A stretch of DNA of 64,000 nucleotides from Baekduia alba (GCF_028416635.1 NZ_CP114013.1:4092001-4156000); one strand, 5' to 3'. Counted from the stretch's first letter, positions 25,165 through 34,373 are shown. Notes: a model not told the origin generated them from the letters alone. Made by a program: numbers and translations.

Positions 25165-27725
25165 CCCGGTCCGGCTCCTCCTCCGTGTCGACGACTCCCG
25201 CTGCGGCGGGGGTCGTCGACCGCCGGGCCGCCGGCACGCGCCTGCTGCTCACCGAGGTCAGCCGGGCGTTCCCCGGCGTCCAGGCGCTCGACCGCGTGAG
25301 CCTCGACGTCGCGGCGGGCGAGATCCACGGCCTGGTCGGGGAGAACGGCGCCGGCAAGTCGACGCTGATGGCGATCGCCTCCGGCGCCCTGGCCGCCGAC
25401 CACGGCCACGTGCGGGTCGACGGCGTCGCCCTCGAGCAGTCCGGCGACCCGTCGCAGGCCCGCCGGCTGGGCGTCGCGATCGTCCGCCAGCACCCGCAGC
25501 TGATGCCCGACCTGACCGTGGCCGAGAACCTGGTGGCTGGGCTCGACGAGGTCCACCGGCCGCGCTCCCTGCGTGAGCTCGAGGCATGGGCCGGCGACCG
25601 CCTCCGCGACTGGCGCGAGGACTGCGGGCTCGCGCCCGGCGACCGCGTCGACACGCTCGCGCCCGACCAGCGCTTCGTCGTCGAGATCGCGCGGGCGCTC
25701 GCGCAGCGCCCCGCGGTGCTGATCCTCGACGAGCCGACCGAGCATCTCCTGCCGACCGACGTCGACGTGCTCTTCGCCCGCGTCCGCGCGCTCGCCGCGC
25801 AGGGCACGGCCATCGTCTACATCTCGCATCGCCTGCGGGAGGTCCAGCGCCTCGTCGACCGGCTCACGGTCCTGCGCGACGGCACCTCCTGCGGGACCTA
25901 CGGCGCCGGCGACCTCACCGAGGACGAGATCGTCGAGCTGATCGCGGGCCGTCCGATCGCCGCGGCGTTCCCGGCGCGCCACTCGGCGGTCGGCACCGAG
26001 GCGGTCCTCGAGCTCGAGGGCTTCGGCGGCCCGGGGTTCGCGCCGCTCGACGTCACCGTGCGCCGCGGCGAGATCCTGGGTCTGGCGGGCATCGAGGGCA
26101 ACGGGCAGCGTGAGCTGCTGCGCGCGCTCGCGGGCCTCGCGCCGGCGACCGGCGAGATCGTGCTCGAGGGCCGTCGGCTCGCCGCCCGCCGGGCGCGACC
26201 CGCCGCCCGGCCCGGCATCGCCTACGTGCCCAACGACCGCCATCGCGAGGGGATCCTCGCCGACGCCAGCGTCCGGGAGAACCTGTCGCTGCGGCGGCTG
26301 GACATGGTCGCGCGACACGGTCTGCTGCGGCCGCGCGTCGAGCGCCGCCGGGCCGCGGCCGCCGTCGCCGACTTCGACATCAAGACGCCCACCGTCGACA
26401 CGCCGATCGGCAGCCTCTCGGGTGGCAACCAGCAGAAGGCGGTCCTGGCGGGGGCGCTGGCCACCGAGCCCCGGCTGCTGCTGGCCGACGAGCCCACCCA
26501 GGGCGTCGACGTCGGGGCACGCACCGAGATCTACCGCGTGCTGCGCGACTACCTGGAGGACGGCCACGCGATCGTCCTGCTCGCCTCCGACGCGCTCGAG
26601 CTCGAAGGGCTCTGCGATCGCGTGCTCGTCTTCTCGCGCGGGCAGGTCACCGCGACGCTCGACGGCGACGCGGTGACCGAGCGCAACATCGCCTCGGCGC
26701 TGCTGACCACGACGACGGCCGCACGCGCCGGCGACGCCGCGCAGCGCGGCGGTCGCGGTCACCGGCTGCGGTCGTGGCTGGCCGGAGACGGCGCGCCGCC
26801 GCTGATCGTCGCGCTCGCCGTCCTGCTGCTCGGGCTCTACGCGATGTCGGCCAACGACCTGTTCCTGACCGAGCGCAACCTCGTCGGGATCCTCGCGCTG
26901 ACCGCGACGCTCGCGCTGGCGGCGATAGGCCAGCAGCTGGCGATGCTCGTCGGCGGGATCGACCTGTCGGTCGGGCCGCTGATGGGCCTGCTGGTGGTCA
27001 TCGAGTCGTTCTTCCTGACCGAGGGCGCGGGCGCCAGACGTGCCGCGGTCGGCTGGGTGCTGCTCGTGGTCGTCGCCGTCGCGGTCGGCGCGCTGAACTG
27101 GTCGCTGGTCGACCTCGGCAAGCTGCACCCGATGGTCGCGACGCTCGTGACCTACATGGGGCTGCAGGGCATCTCGCTGCTGCTGCGCCCGACGCCGGAC
27201 GGCCTGATCTCCAGCGACCTCATCGCCACGATCACGACCGGCTGGGGCATCGTGCCCGCCGCGTTCGTGGTCGCCGTGGTCGTCGCCGTCGGGCTGCAGC
27301 TCGCGCTGACGCGCACGCGGGTCGGCATCGAGCTGCGCGCCGTCGGGTCCAACGCGGAGGCCGCGCGCGTCTCGGGGATCAGCCCGCCCGTCCGCCGGCT
27401 GATCGCCTACGTCGGCTGCTCGCTGCTGGCGGCGGCCGCCTCCGTCCTGCTGATGGCCCAGGTCGGGTCCGGCGACCCGTCCGCGGGGTTGGACTACACC
27501 TTGACCAGCGTCGCGGCCGCCGTGATCGGCGGCGCCAGCATCTTCGGCGGCCGCGGCTCGTTCATCGGGTGCCTGCTCGGCGCCCTCCTCCTCCAGGAGG
27601 TGACGTCGGTGACGACGTTCCTGCAGCTCGACGCGGCGTGGCAGTCCTACCTCCAGGGCGGGATGATCCTGCTCGCGGTCGCGGCCTACTCGATCGCGCG
27701 CCGGTCGGTGGAGCACGCGCGATGA
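25161..27725 (+). CDS. Fused ABC importer: two ATPase domains plus permease (system 2)
   Basis: 854 residues with the same three-part plan as the protein at 14211-16754. NBD1: GENGAGKSTLMAIASG, a divergent signature LAPDQRFVVEIARAL and Walker B LILDEPTEHLLPTD. NBD2: degenerate Walker A GIEGNGQREL, signature SLSGGNQQKAVLAGAL, LLADEPTQGVDVGA. Permease from about 530: AAIGQQLAMLVGGIDLSVGPLMG and GGASIFGGRGSF. Start GTG 25161 overlaps the previous stop. The shared oddities of both proteins (DEPTEHL, no LSGGQ in NBD1) imply duplication from a common fused ancestor. Confidence 0.9.
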   Translation: MTRSGSSSVSTTPAAAGVVDRRAAGTRLLLTEVSRAFPGVQALDRVSLDVAAGEIHGLVGENGAGKSTLMAIASGALAADHGHVRVDGVALEQSGDPSQARRLGVAIVRQHPQLMPDLTVAENLVAGLDEVHRPRSLRELEAWAGDRLRDWREDCGLAPGDRVDTLAPDQRFVVEIARALAQRPAVLILDEPTEHLLPTDVDVLFARVRALAAQGTAIVYISHRLREVQRLVDRLTVLRDGTSCGTYGAGDLTEDEIVELIAGRPIAAAFPARHSAVGTEAVLELEGFGGPGFAPLDVTVRRGEILGLAGIEGNGQRELLRALAGLAPATGEIVLEGRRLAARRARPAARPGIAYVPNDRHREGILADASVRENLSLRRLDMVARHGLLRPRVERRRAAAAVADFDIKTPTVDTPIGSLSGGNQQKAVLAGALATEPRLLLADEPTQGVDVGARTEIYRVLRDYLEDGHAIVLLASDALELEGLCDRVLVFSRGQVTATLDGDAVTERNIASALLTTTTAARAGDAAQRGGRGHRLRSWLAGDGAPPLIVALAVLLLGLYAMSANDLFLTERNLVGILALTATLALAAIGQQLAMLVGGIDLSVGPLMGLLVVIESFFLTEGAGARRAAVGWVLLVVVAVAVGALNWSLVDLGKLHPMVATLVTYMGLQGISLLLRPTPDGLISSDLIATITTGWGIVPAAFVVAVVVAVGLQLALTRTRVGIELRAVGSNAEAARVSGISPPVRRLIAYVGCSLLAAAASVLLMAQVGSGDPSAGLDYTLTSVAAAVIGGASIFGGRGSFIGCLLGALLLQEVTSVTTFLQLDAAWQSYLQGGMILLAVAAYSIARRSVEHAR

Positions 27726-28705
27726 GCGCGCTCGTCCAGCGCGTGACGCGCTCGGAGTACGTCGGGGTCTGGTACGCCACCGCTGCGCTCTTTCTCGCCA
27801 GCGCGATCGTCGCCCCCGCAACCGTGCGCGGAGACGCGATCCGGCTGATGGTGCCGTTCGCCGCGATCCTCTCGATCGCCGCGATCGGCCAGACGCTGGT
27901 GATCCGCCAGCGCGGGATCGACCTGTCGGTCGCCGGCGTGATGTCGCTGTCGGGGATCGTGACGAGCAAGGTCGCCGCCGAGCACCACCTCGCGGTCGTC
28001 CCCGCGATCGCCGTGACGTTGTTGGTGTGCCTGCTGATCGGCGTCGTGACCGGGCTGATCGTGACGCGCCTGGGGATCACGCCGCTGGTGACCACGCTGG
28101 CGGTCAACGCGCTCCTGCTCGGCGCGATCCAGACCTACTCGGGCGGCGTGCCGATCGGGGCGCCCGCGGGGCTGAACCGGTTCGCGCTCGGCGCCGTCCT
28201 CGGCATCCCCAACACGGCGCTCGTGGCGATCGCGGTCGTCGCGCTCGTGTCGGCGATCATCGGCGGCACGACGTTCGGGCGGCGCTTCGTCGCCGTCGGC
28301 GAGAGCCCCGAGACCGCACGTGTCGCGGCAGTCGCCGTGCTCCGCTACGAGGTGGCGACCTACGCGCTCGCCGCCGTCTGCTTCGGCATCGCCGGGATCC
28401 TGCTCGCCGGCTACGTCGCCACGGCGATCCCCAACGCGGGCGACAGCTACCTCCTGCCGGTGATCGCCGCGGTCGTCGTCGGAGGGACGCCGTTCACCGG
28501 TGGGCGCGGCAGCGTGATGGCGACCGTCGTGGCGGCCGTCTTCCTCTCCCAGCTGCTCGCGCTCGTGCTCGCCCTCGGCGCCCCGAGCTCCACGCAGTTC
28601 CTGGTCCAGAGCGCGGCTATCGCATTCGCGACCGGCTTCCGCCACCTGAAGGTGCCGGCGGCCCTGCGGCGCCGCCGGTCGATCGCGCTGGACGGAGCGC
28701 CGTGA
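27722..28705 (+). CDS. Ribose-type ABC transporter permease (system 2)
   Basis: 327 residues, RbsC family: LSIAAIGQTLVIRQRGIDLSVAGVMSLSG near the N-terminus, IVTRLGITPLVTTLAVNALLLG in the middle, and DSYLLPVIAAVVVGGTPFTGGRG near residue 245. Overlaps the fusion gene by four bases. Closely parallels the permease at 13255-14214, so each importer pairs a free permease with a fused one. Last gene of the island; no clear terminator hairpin follows. Confidence 0.9.
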   Translation: MSALVQRVTRSEYVGVWYATAALFLASAIVAPATVRGDAIRLMVPFAAILSIAAIGQTLVIRQRGIDLSVAGVMSLSGIVTSKVAAEHHLAVVPAIAVTLLVCLLIGVVTGLIVTRLGITPLVTTLAVNALLLGAIQTYSGGVPIGAPAGLNRFALGAVLGIPNTALVAIAVVALVSAIIGGTTFGRRFVAVGESPETARVAAVAVLRYEVATYALAAVCFGIAGILLAGYVATAIPNAGDSYLLPVIAAVVVGGTPFTGGRGSVMATVVAAVFLSQLLALVLALGAPSSTQFLVQSAAIAFATGFRHLKVPAALRRRRSIALDGAP

Positions 28706-28911
28706 GCGGCTCAGGTACGCAAGCAGGACAGGGGTGTCCAGGTACTGCCGCGCCCGGTCGACGGACGACTCGCTGCCGTCGATCGTGGTCGGCCGGCGCT
28801 ACGCGTCCGGGTCATCGACCTGCCTCCGCGCGCGGGCTAGGGTCGCCCGCCTGAGGGTGAACCGTCGCCATGTGGGCGTGCTGCAGCACGATGGGGCCGA
28901 AGAGCGTAGGG

Positions 28912-29010
28912 CTACGCGGCGTGGAAGAAGGCGCGGTTGGTGAACGTCTGGGAGGGCACGTCGGCGAACCAGTGGTCAGACGTCGCGAAGCCGCGAGCCA
29001 GCGCCCACAG
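28912..29010 (-). pseudogene. Phospholipase C / phosphoesterase fragment
   Basis: About 32 codons read ALARGFATSDHWFADVPSQT and then FTNRAFFHAA before a stop. This is the metal-site region of the phosphoesterase family that includes phospholipase C and acid phosphatase (consensus LAxxFAVxDxWFxSVPxQTxxNR). Nothing else of the roughly 500-residue protein is visible nearby, so it is a fossil fragment. Confidence 0.55.
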
Positions 29011-29067
29011 GACCGCGCATCTGTCACGTCGATGGCGCGGCCTGCTCGCCGGGAGGCCAGCGCCAGG

Positions 29068-29727
29068 TCAGCTCCCACCAGGCCTGCGCATGACGGTCAG
29101 GCCGACGAGGCGCGAGACGATCATCGCGATGAAGGCCACGCCTGCGAGCTGCTCGATCATCACGATCGCACGGGCGAAAGCCTTGACCGGCACGACGTCG
29201 CTCAGGCCGGTGCTCGACAGGGTTGTGAAGCTGAGGAACAGCAGCTCCATCCAGGTCCGGTCCCCGGTCGGGTCGACTGCGGCGATGAAGCTCTGCGGCT
29301 CGATCGCCTGGCACACCGTGAAGGTGTAGGCGAACGCCCAGGCCACGAGCGTGAACGTGGCCCCGACCGCGAACAGCTCGTCTCGGGTGACGTCGTGGTC
29401 GGCCAGCATGTAGGTGATCAGCGCGCCGGCCGCGTAGAAGTACAGGATCGCCTCCAGCACCGACGAGTACGGCAGCAGCGTGTCGCTGCCGGTGACCGCC
29501 TGGATGGCCAGCAGCACCACCGCCGGCAGGCCGAGCAGCAAGGCGATCCACGTCAGCGCCGGGGTGCTGCGCACAGCCAACAGCACGAGGCCGAGGATCA
29601 GGATGCCCAGGGCGCTGAACACCGCACGTCCCGCGCCGCTGCCTTCCATGAACGGATACAGGAGCACGGCCGCCAACTGGGTGGCGAGCAGCAGCGCCGA
29701 AGGTTCCTGCCTCGCCAGCCTGAGCAT
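29068..29727 (-). CDS. Ion-channel (Ion_trans_2-like) membrane protein with altered filter
   Basis: 219 residues with about five hydrophobic segments followed by a pore region and a last helix (AFARAIVMIEQLAGVAFIAMIVSRLVG). The pore loop reads FTTLSSTGLSDVVP where potassium channels have TTVGYGD: Tyr and the second Gly are replaced by Leu and Ser. Known relatives in soil bacteria have TTLTSTGYGD-like filters. It is probably a channel with unusual or lost K+ selectivity. No cytosolic RCK domain is attached, and it is not in an operon. Confidence 0.75.
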   Translation of the reverse strand: MLRLARQEPSALLLATQLAAVLLYPFMEGSGAGRAVFSALGILILGLVLLAVRSTPALTWIALLLGLPAVVLLAIQAVTGSDTLLPYSSVLEAILYFYAAGALITYMLADHDVTRDELFAVGATFTLVAWAFAYTFTVCQAIEPQSFIAAVDPTGDRTWMELLFLSFTTLSSTGLSDVVPVKAFARAIVMIEQLAGVAFIAMIVSRLVGLTVMRRPGGS

Positions 29728-30194
29728 CGCGACAGGCTAGCCACGAGCCCGGGCGACCCGCGTCGCCATCGCCTACGAGGCGCTGCGCGGACGCGCGGAT
29801 GAGCACGTGATGAACACTTGCCTGCGTGCAGCGTCTGCGGTCCTTCGCGTTCTCGATCGGCTGCCGGCTCATGGTCGCCGGCATTCTGCTGACGGTCCTG
29901 CACGCGGCGTAGGGAATCGCCCTGACCGTGCTCGGTCTCGTTGTCGGCTCGATGAGCACGGCCCACGGCAAGGCCTCGTCGCGCGACGCGTGACACGATC
30001 GGCCGGAGTTGTAGATGCTCCGCCGGGCTCGACGGTCGTGACCTCGTCCAGGAGGTGTTCGTCGCGCGACGGGCCGGCCGGCGCCCATCGTCCAGCGCGC
30101 GAGCGTTCCTGCAGCTCGTTGCGTCGGCGCTGCCGCTCAGACGCCCAGCAGCAGATATGAGGCGGTACCGTGCCGTTGCGTGGAAGGGCTTGCC
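29728..30194. other. Intergenic stretch with possible sigma-factor trace
   Basis: No complete gene. Around 30030-30060 one plus-strand frame reads GRDLVQEVFVA, like region 2 of ECF sigma factors, but the flanking sequence does not continue the family. The end of the stretch carries GGAAGG 7 bp before the GTG of the next gene. Confidence 0.3.
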
Positions 30195-31163
30195 GTGGCT
30201 GATCCGACCGATCCCATCCGTCTCGGCATCGTCGGGCTCGGTGCCATGGGTGCGGAGATGCTCGCGGTTGCAACGGCGGCTCCCGGCGTTGAGGTCGTCC
30301 ACGCCGCAGATCCATCGACCGAGGCCGTTCAGCGCGCCGCTCGAGACCATCCCGCGATCCTGATCGGCACCGATCCCGATGCGGTGGTGCGGAGTGACGC
30401 CATCGATGCGATCTACATCGCAGCGCCGCCGCTGCACCACGCCGACTACGCGGTCCGTGCCCTAGACGCCGGGAAGGCGGTCTTCTGCGAGAAGCCGCTG
30501 GCGATCGACCTGGACGACGGTCGCGCCATGGTCGCGGCGGCTCAGCGATCGGGTCTCGTGAACGCCGTCAACTTCGCGCTTGCCGATCGACATGCGGCGC
30601 TCGAGGTGGAACGCGCCGTGCGTGCTGGCGAAGCCGGCGACGTGCGTGGCGTCGACATCCGACTGACGTTCCCGACCTGGCCGAGAAGCTTCCAGAAAGA
30701 CGCTCATTGGCTGTCGCAAGCCGAGCAAGGAGGCATGCTTCGGGAAGTGCTGTCTCACTTCATCTACCTCACGGACCGTCTGCTCGGGCCCCTGGAACCG
30801 GTGTTGCTCGACGCTCGCCGACCGGATGCGGGAAGCAGCGAGACGAGCGTGTTCGGGCTGCTGACCGCGGGCGACGTGCCCGTGCGCATCCTCGCCCGAG
30901 CTGACGCGGCGCTGCCCGAGACCTATGAGTGGGAGCTGCACGGCGCGCGCAGGTCCTACCGCCTCATCGACTGGGGTGAGCTCTCGGTCTCCGAAGGAGC
31001 AGCTTGGACGCCGATTGCGCTGGAGGCCGAGCGCGGCACCGAGGCCACGAGGCTGGCGGAGTTCGCACGCGCCGTCCGCCGATCCGAGGCGGCACGGCTC
31101 CCTGATTTCGAGACCGCCCTACGGGTGCAGACGATCATCGAAGCGTTCCACGATGGAGCTTGA
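30195..31163 (+). CDS. Gfo/Idh/MocA family oxidoreductase
   Basis: 322 residues with the N-terminal Rossmann domain (RLGIVGLGAMGAEMLAVA; AIYIAAPPLHHADYAVRALDAGKAVFCEKPLA, where the EKP motif is diagnostic) and the C-terminal alpha/beta sheet domain (GGMLREVLSHFIYLTDRLLGPL). NAD(P)-dependent sugar or cyclitol dehydrogenase-like role. GTG 30195 has GGAAGG at optimal spacing; GTG 30180 is the alternative. It overlaps the downstream SDR start by 11 bases, so the two form a small operon, now damaged by the SDR frameshift. Confidence 0.88.
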   Translation: MADPTDPIRLGIVGLGAMGAEMLAVATAAPGVEVVHAADPSTEAVQRAARDHPAILIGTDPDAVVRSDAIDAIYIAAPPLHHADYAVRALDAGKAVFCEKPLAIDLDDGRAMVAAAQRSGLVNAVNFALADRHAALEVERAVRAGEAGDVRGVDIRLTFPTWPRSFQKDAHWLSQAEQGGMLREVLSHFIYLTDRLLGPLEPVLLDARRPDAGSSETSVFGLLTAGDVPVRILARADAALPETYEWELHGARRSYRLIDWGELSVSEGAAWTPIALEAERGTEATRLAEFARAVRRSEAARLPDFETALRVQTIIEAFHDGA

Positions 31164-31901
31164 CCTCGACGACCGCGCGTTCATCGTGAGCGGCGGCAGT
31201 CGGGGGCTGGGGCGCGCCACCGCGGAGGTTCTCGTCGCCGAGGGCGCTCGGGTGCTGATCAGCGGCCGCGACGGTGATGCGCTCGACGATGCCGTGCGCG
31301 CGCTCGGGCCGTCGGCGACCGCCGCGACGGCCGACAACGCCGCGCCGGACGCCGCAGATGCGCTGGTGACCATGGCGCTTGCTTCATACGGACGGCTGGA
31401 CGGGCCCTCATCTCCGTCGGCGGCCCACCGCGCGGGTCGGCGCTCGAGACCACCGATGAGCAATGGACGCAGTGGTTCGACACGCTCTTCCTCGGCGGCC
31501 TTCGCATCGCTCGAGGCGTCGCGGAGGCGGCGCGCGCGCGACGCGAGCCCGCGTCCATCGCGTTCGTGCTCTCCACGTCGGTCAAGCAGCCCATCGCCGA
31601 CCTCGCGCTGTCGAACGGGCTCCGCCCCGGCTTGGCGATGGTGGCCAAGACCCTGGCAGACGAACTGGGCCCTCACGGGATCCGGGTCAACGGCCTCCTG
31701 CCCGGCCGGATCGCGACCGACCGGCTCGCCGCACCGGGCGCCGCCGCACGCGCGTCTGCGGCCCGCCAGGCCATCCCGTTGCGGCGCGACGGCACGCCGG
31801 CCGAGTTCGGACGCGTGGCCGCCTTCCTCCTCTCCCCCGCGGCCTCCTACGTGACCGGCGTGATGCTCGCGGTCGACGGAGGCGTCACGCGCTCGATGTG
31901 A
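31153..31901 (+). pseudogene. SDR-family oxidoreductase, frameshifted
   Basis: The first 85 codons give a good SDR N-terminus (FIVSGGSRGLGRATAEVL, then a conserved ASYGRLDG). At about 31401-31407 (GGGCCC) the protein-like frame shifts by one base: the continuation ALISVGGPPRGSALE, the PGLAMVAKTLADELGPHGIRVN block and ASYVTGVMLAVDGG are all in another frame to the stop at 31901. One missing base within the GC run explains it. The catalytic Tyr position reads GLRPGLAMVAK, so this SDR also appears to lack Tyr. Either a pseudogene or a sequencing indel. Confidence 0.75.
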
Positions 31902-32199
31902 GGCGCGACACCCGCGCCGCCGGAGGCGACGCGATCCGGCGCCGGCCGGCCGAACGTGATGCGCTCGCCGATGCCGCAGTTCGCGCGTTCTGCCTCACCA
32001 ACGCGAACTTGCGCGCCAGTGAGCAGTCGCTGTGGTTCGTCGGAAATCTCCAGCGGATCCTGCGACGGGCCGAGACGACGCCCGGCATACATCTACGGCG
32101 TCTTGCTGAACAGGTTCTCGGCCTGTTTGAGTGTGTCCGACCCCTGGCAGAGGCTGAGAGGTGCGAGCCACCTCAAACGCCCACCTGGAAGGCCGGACA
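31902..32199. other. Intergenic stretch, nothing recognised
   Basis: An open plus-strand frame includes AVRAFCLTNANLRASEQSLW, which looks protein-like but matches nothing I can name. It may be a remnant bordering the insertion sequence. Confidence 0.3.
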
Positions 32200-32820
32200 C
32201 ATGACCGACCGTAGATGCCGCTTCGGACCGGCGGCGAAGATCGAGATGATCCGCCGTCGACAGCGAGTCGTTTCGTTCGATCGCTGGTTCGATGGCCTGC
32301 TCACCGACGACGGTCAAGACGGCCTGGGACCGCTGGCAACGGGCCGGCCAAGAGCAGCGCGAGGACTTCTCTTGTCTGCTGCCCCGGCGGCCGATTCCAA
32401 GGACGTGTCCTTGGTCGTTGAGCGCCGAGGTTGAACGTTAGATCCTGGCCGCGAGGGCCAAGACCGGTTGGGGCGAGATGCGTCTGTCGGTGCTTTGCGG
32501 CGGACGGCATCGCTCGAGCATCGGCAAGGTCTTGCGTTGCCACGGTGTCTCGCGGCTGCCGAGATCTGCGCGGGCCAGCTCTCGGCGTTATGAGTGGGCC
32601 CAGGCCGGAGCGCTGCTGCACTTTGACGCGCTGCGACCGCCGAAGTTCGACCGCCCCGGCAACTGGGCGACCCGCCAAGCGCGCCGAGAAGGATCGCACC
32701 CGTCAGGCCGGAACGACCTACGTGCTCGGGGTCATCGATGATCACACCCGCCTGACCTACTGCGAGCTGCACAGCGGCGAAAGCGCAGTGGAGTTCCCCC
32801 GTTTCAACGGACGGGGTTGA
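32200..32820 (+). mobile_element. IS481-family transposase remnant (N-terminal and start of DDE domain)
   Basis: Protein-like segments in shifting frames follow IS481 transposase order: a short helix with TVKTAWDRWQRAG (HTH end), ILAARAKTGWGEMRLS, HRSSIGKVLRCHGVSRLPR, SRRYEWAQAGALLHFD carrying the first catalytic Asp, RPPKFDRPGNWATR, then in another frame YVLGVIDDHTRLTYCELHSGE with the second Asp. There is an in-frame TAG near 32430 and a frameshift near 32690, and the last 120 or so residues are missing. Clearly inactive. No terminal inverted repeats could be identified. Confidence 0.75.
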
Positions 32821-33130
32821 GCTTTCGACGCGGCCACTATCTCAGTGGCCAGAACCAGTCGCAATGCCGGTCCGAGGGCGGATCGTGCAACGACCGCGAT
32901 CAGAGCGGCCTGCGCCGGTGGGCGAAGAGCCTGAGCATCAGGACCTCGGCCGCCGCTGTGATGCCGTGGGCGGACATCGTTGCGTTCACGATCACGGCGC
33001 TCCTCGGCGCGGCGTCGCTCCCCCAAAGCGGTGACCTCGCCGTTGCCGGTGAGCGTCCGGATGCCTATGGTCGCCGCGACCGAGAACGGGAGTCGGCCGG
33101 GCTGGCTCCGATGCGGGAGGCAAGGTACCC
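32821..33130. other. Intergenic stretch before the LamG-like gene
   Basis: No gene recognised. The last bases include GGGAGGCAAGG upstream of the ATG at 33131. Confidence 0.35.
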
Positions 33131-34078
33131 ATGTTGCGTCGCAAGATCATGATCATGGTCGGTTTGGCCAGCCTGTCGTTGGCGGCCGTGACCGCGGCCC
33201 AGGCCGCTGAGTGCCCGCCGCCACCGCCGTCGGACTGCCGACCGGCGGACGGCTCGCTCGACTGCCTGACGCCCTACGCCCGCGGGGTGATGTATGGGAA
33301 CGCGCCAGCGGTGTCGCCGGTGTACTACTGGCGCCTGGGCGAGGACCTCGACTTCGCGCTGGACTGGATGCAGGGCGTCGGCTCCACGCTGGACCTCGGC
33401 AGCCAAGTGCAGCGATCCCAGCCGGGCGCGTTGGCGTGCGACGAGGACGGGTCGGTCGCGCTGTCGGGCGCCGTTTCGGACCAGGTGTGGGAGAGCCATC
33501 TCGTCGGCGACCCGGATGGCGTGCGCGCCGCCGCGCCGGGCACGGCGCCGTTCGGCCTGGCCATCTGGGTCAAGCCGAACCGGCTCGACGCCAACTCGCG
33601 CCGCATCATGGGGCACGAGCTGCCGGCCGGCGGCTACTTCCTCGCGGCGCGCAGCGACCGGCTGAGCTTCACGCGGTACGAGCACGGCGACGGCTCGTCG
33701 CACGAGGACACGATCGCCCTGTCGCACGGGCTGCCGAACGACCGCTGGTCGTTCGTCGTCGCGACCTACGACGCCGACCATGTCATGCATCTCTACGTGG
33801 ATGGCGTCCAGGTGGCCGAGGGCGACTCCAAGCTCGCGCTTCCGGACGATCCGTCGTGGGACTTCGAGCACGGCGAGCCAGCGGGCACCGGCCGGCTGGT
33901 CCTCGGCGCGAGCGGTCGGTCCTACGACGCCCGCGTCCCGACGTCGCGGATGTACCTCGAATGGGACGGCGGGCTCGACGAGGCCGCGTTCTACGGCGAC
34001 CGCATCCCGGAGGCGTCGGATGTCGACCGGCTGTGGCGCATCGGCACGACCGGCTGGTCGAGCGACCTGCCCGGATAG
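33131..34078 (+). CDS. Secreted LamG-like (concanavalin-type) domain protein
   Basis: 315 residues. The signal peptide is KIMIMVGLASLSLAAVTAAQA with cleavage near residue 26, then a Pro/Cys-rich segment (ECPPPPPSDC) and a jelly-roll domain: YYWRLGE, FGLAIWVKPNR, GYFLAARSDRLSFTRYE, NDRWSFVVATYDADHVMHLYVDG, GRLVLGASG, and LEWDGGLDEAAFYGDR at the end. This order (trace of a LamG_3 fold) is usual for secreted carbohydrate- or surface-binding proteins. Stands alone; no enzyme domain is attached. Confidence 0.8.
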   Translation: MLRRKIMIMVGLASLSLAAVTAAQAAECPPPPPSDCRPADGSLDCLTPYARGVMYGNAPAVSPVYYWRLGEDLDFALDWMQGVGSTLDLGSQVQRSQPGALACDEDGSVALSGAVSDQVWESHLVGDPDGVRAAAPGTAPFGLAIWVKPNRLDANSRRIMGHELPAGGYFLAARSDRLSFTRYEHGDGSSHEDTIALSHGLPNDRWSFVVATYDADHVMHLYVDGVQVAEGDSKLALPDDPSWDFEHGEPAGTGRLVLGASGRSYDARVPTSRMYLEWDGGLDEAAFYGDRIPEASDVDRLWRIGTTGWSSDLPG

Positions 34079-34307
34079 CGCGCGTCGAGCTCCCGGCTCG
34101 GTCAGCCGCCGGCCGGTTGCAGGCGGACGACGGTCGCGCCGAGTGCCGCTCGGGTCGCGGTGCTGCTCACACCCTCGCGCCACGCATCGCGCCCCTTGGG
34201 ATACGACGGTCATAGCCGTCACCGGCGACATGGGCTTCACGGACGAAGACCTCGCCGCCCTCAGAGAACCCTGGCCCATGGGAGCCGTTGGCCCCGGATT
34301 CGCCGGG

Positions 34308-34329
34308 TTTCAGGCACTCGTGCCTGAAA
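34308..34329. repeat. Short-loop hairpin (arm repeat, copy a)
   Basis: Perfect 10-bp inverted repeat TTTCAGGCAC / GTGCCTGAAA with a 2-nt loop. It resembles the short hairpins at 55729-55742 and 59867-59880 that flank the tRNA-His-like modules. Confidence 0.7.
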
Positions 34330-34373
34330 CGCCGAAGGCATACAACTCGTCCGCGGATGCAGCTGGAAGTCGC

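Noticed and set aside
25137-27821. An 894-codon minus-strand frame over the fused ABC gene
   Set aside because: Antisense shadow of a strongly conserved plus-strand ABC protein.
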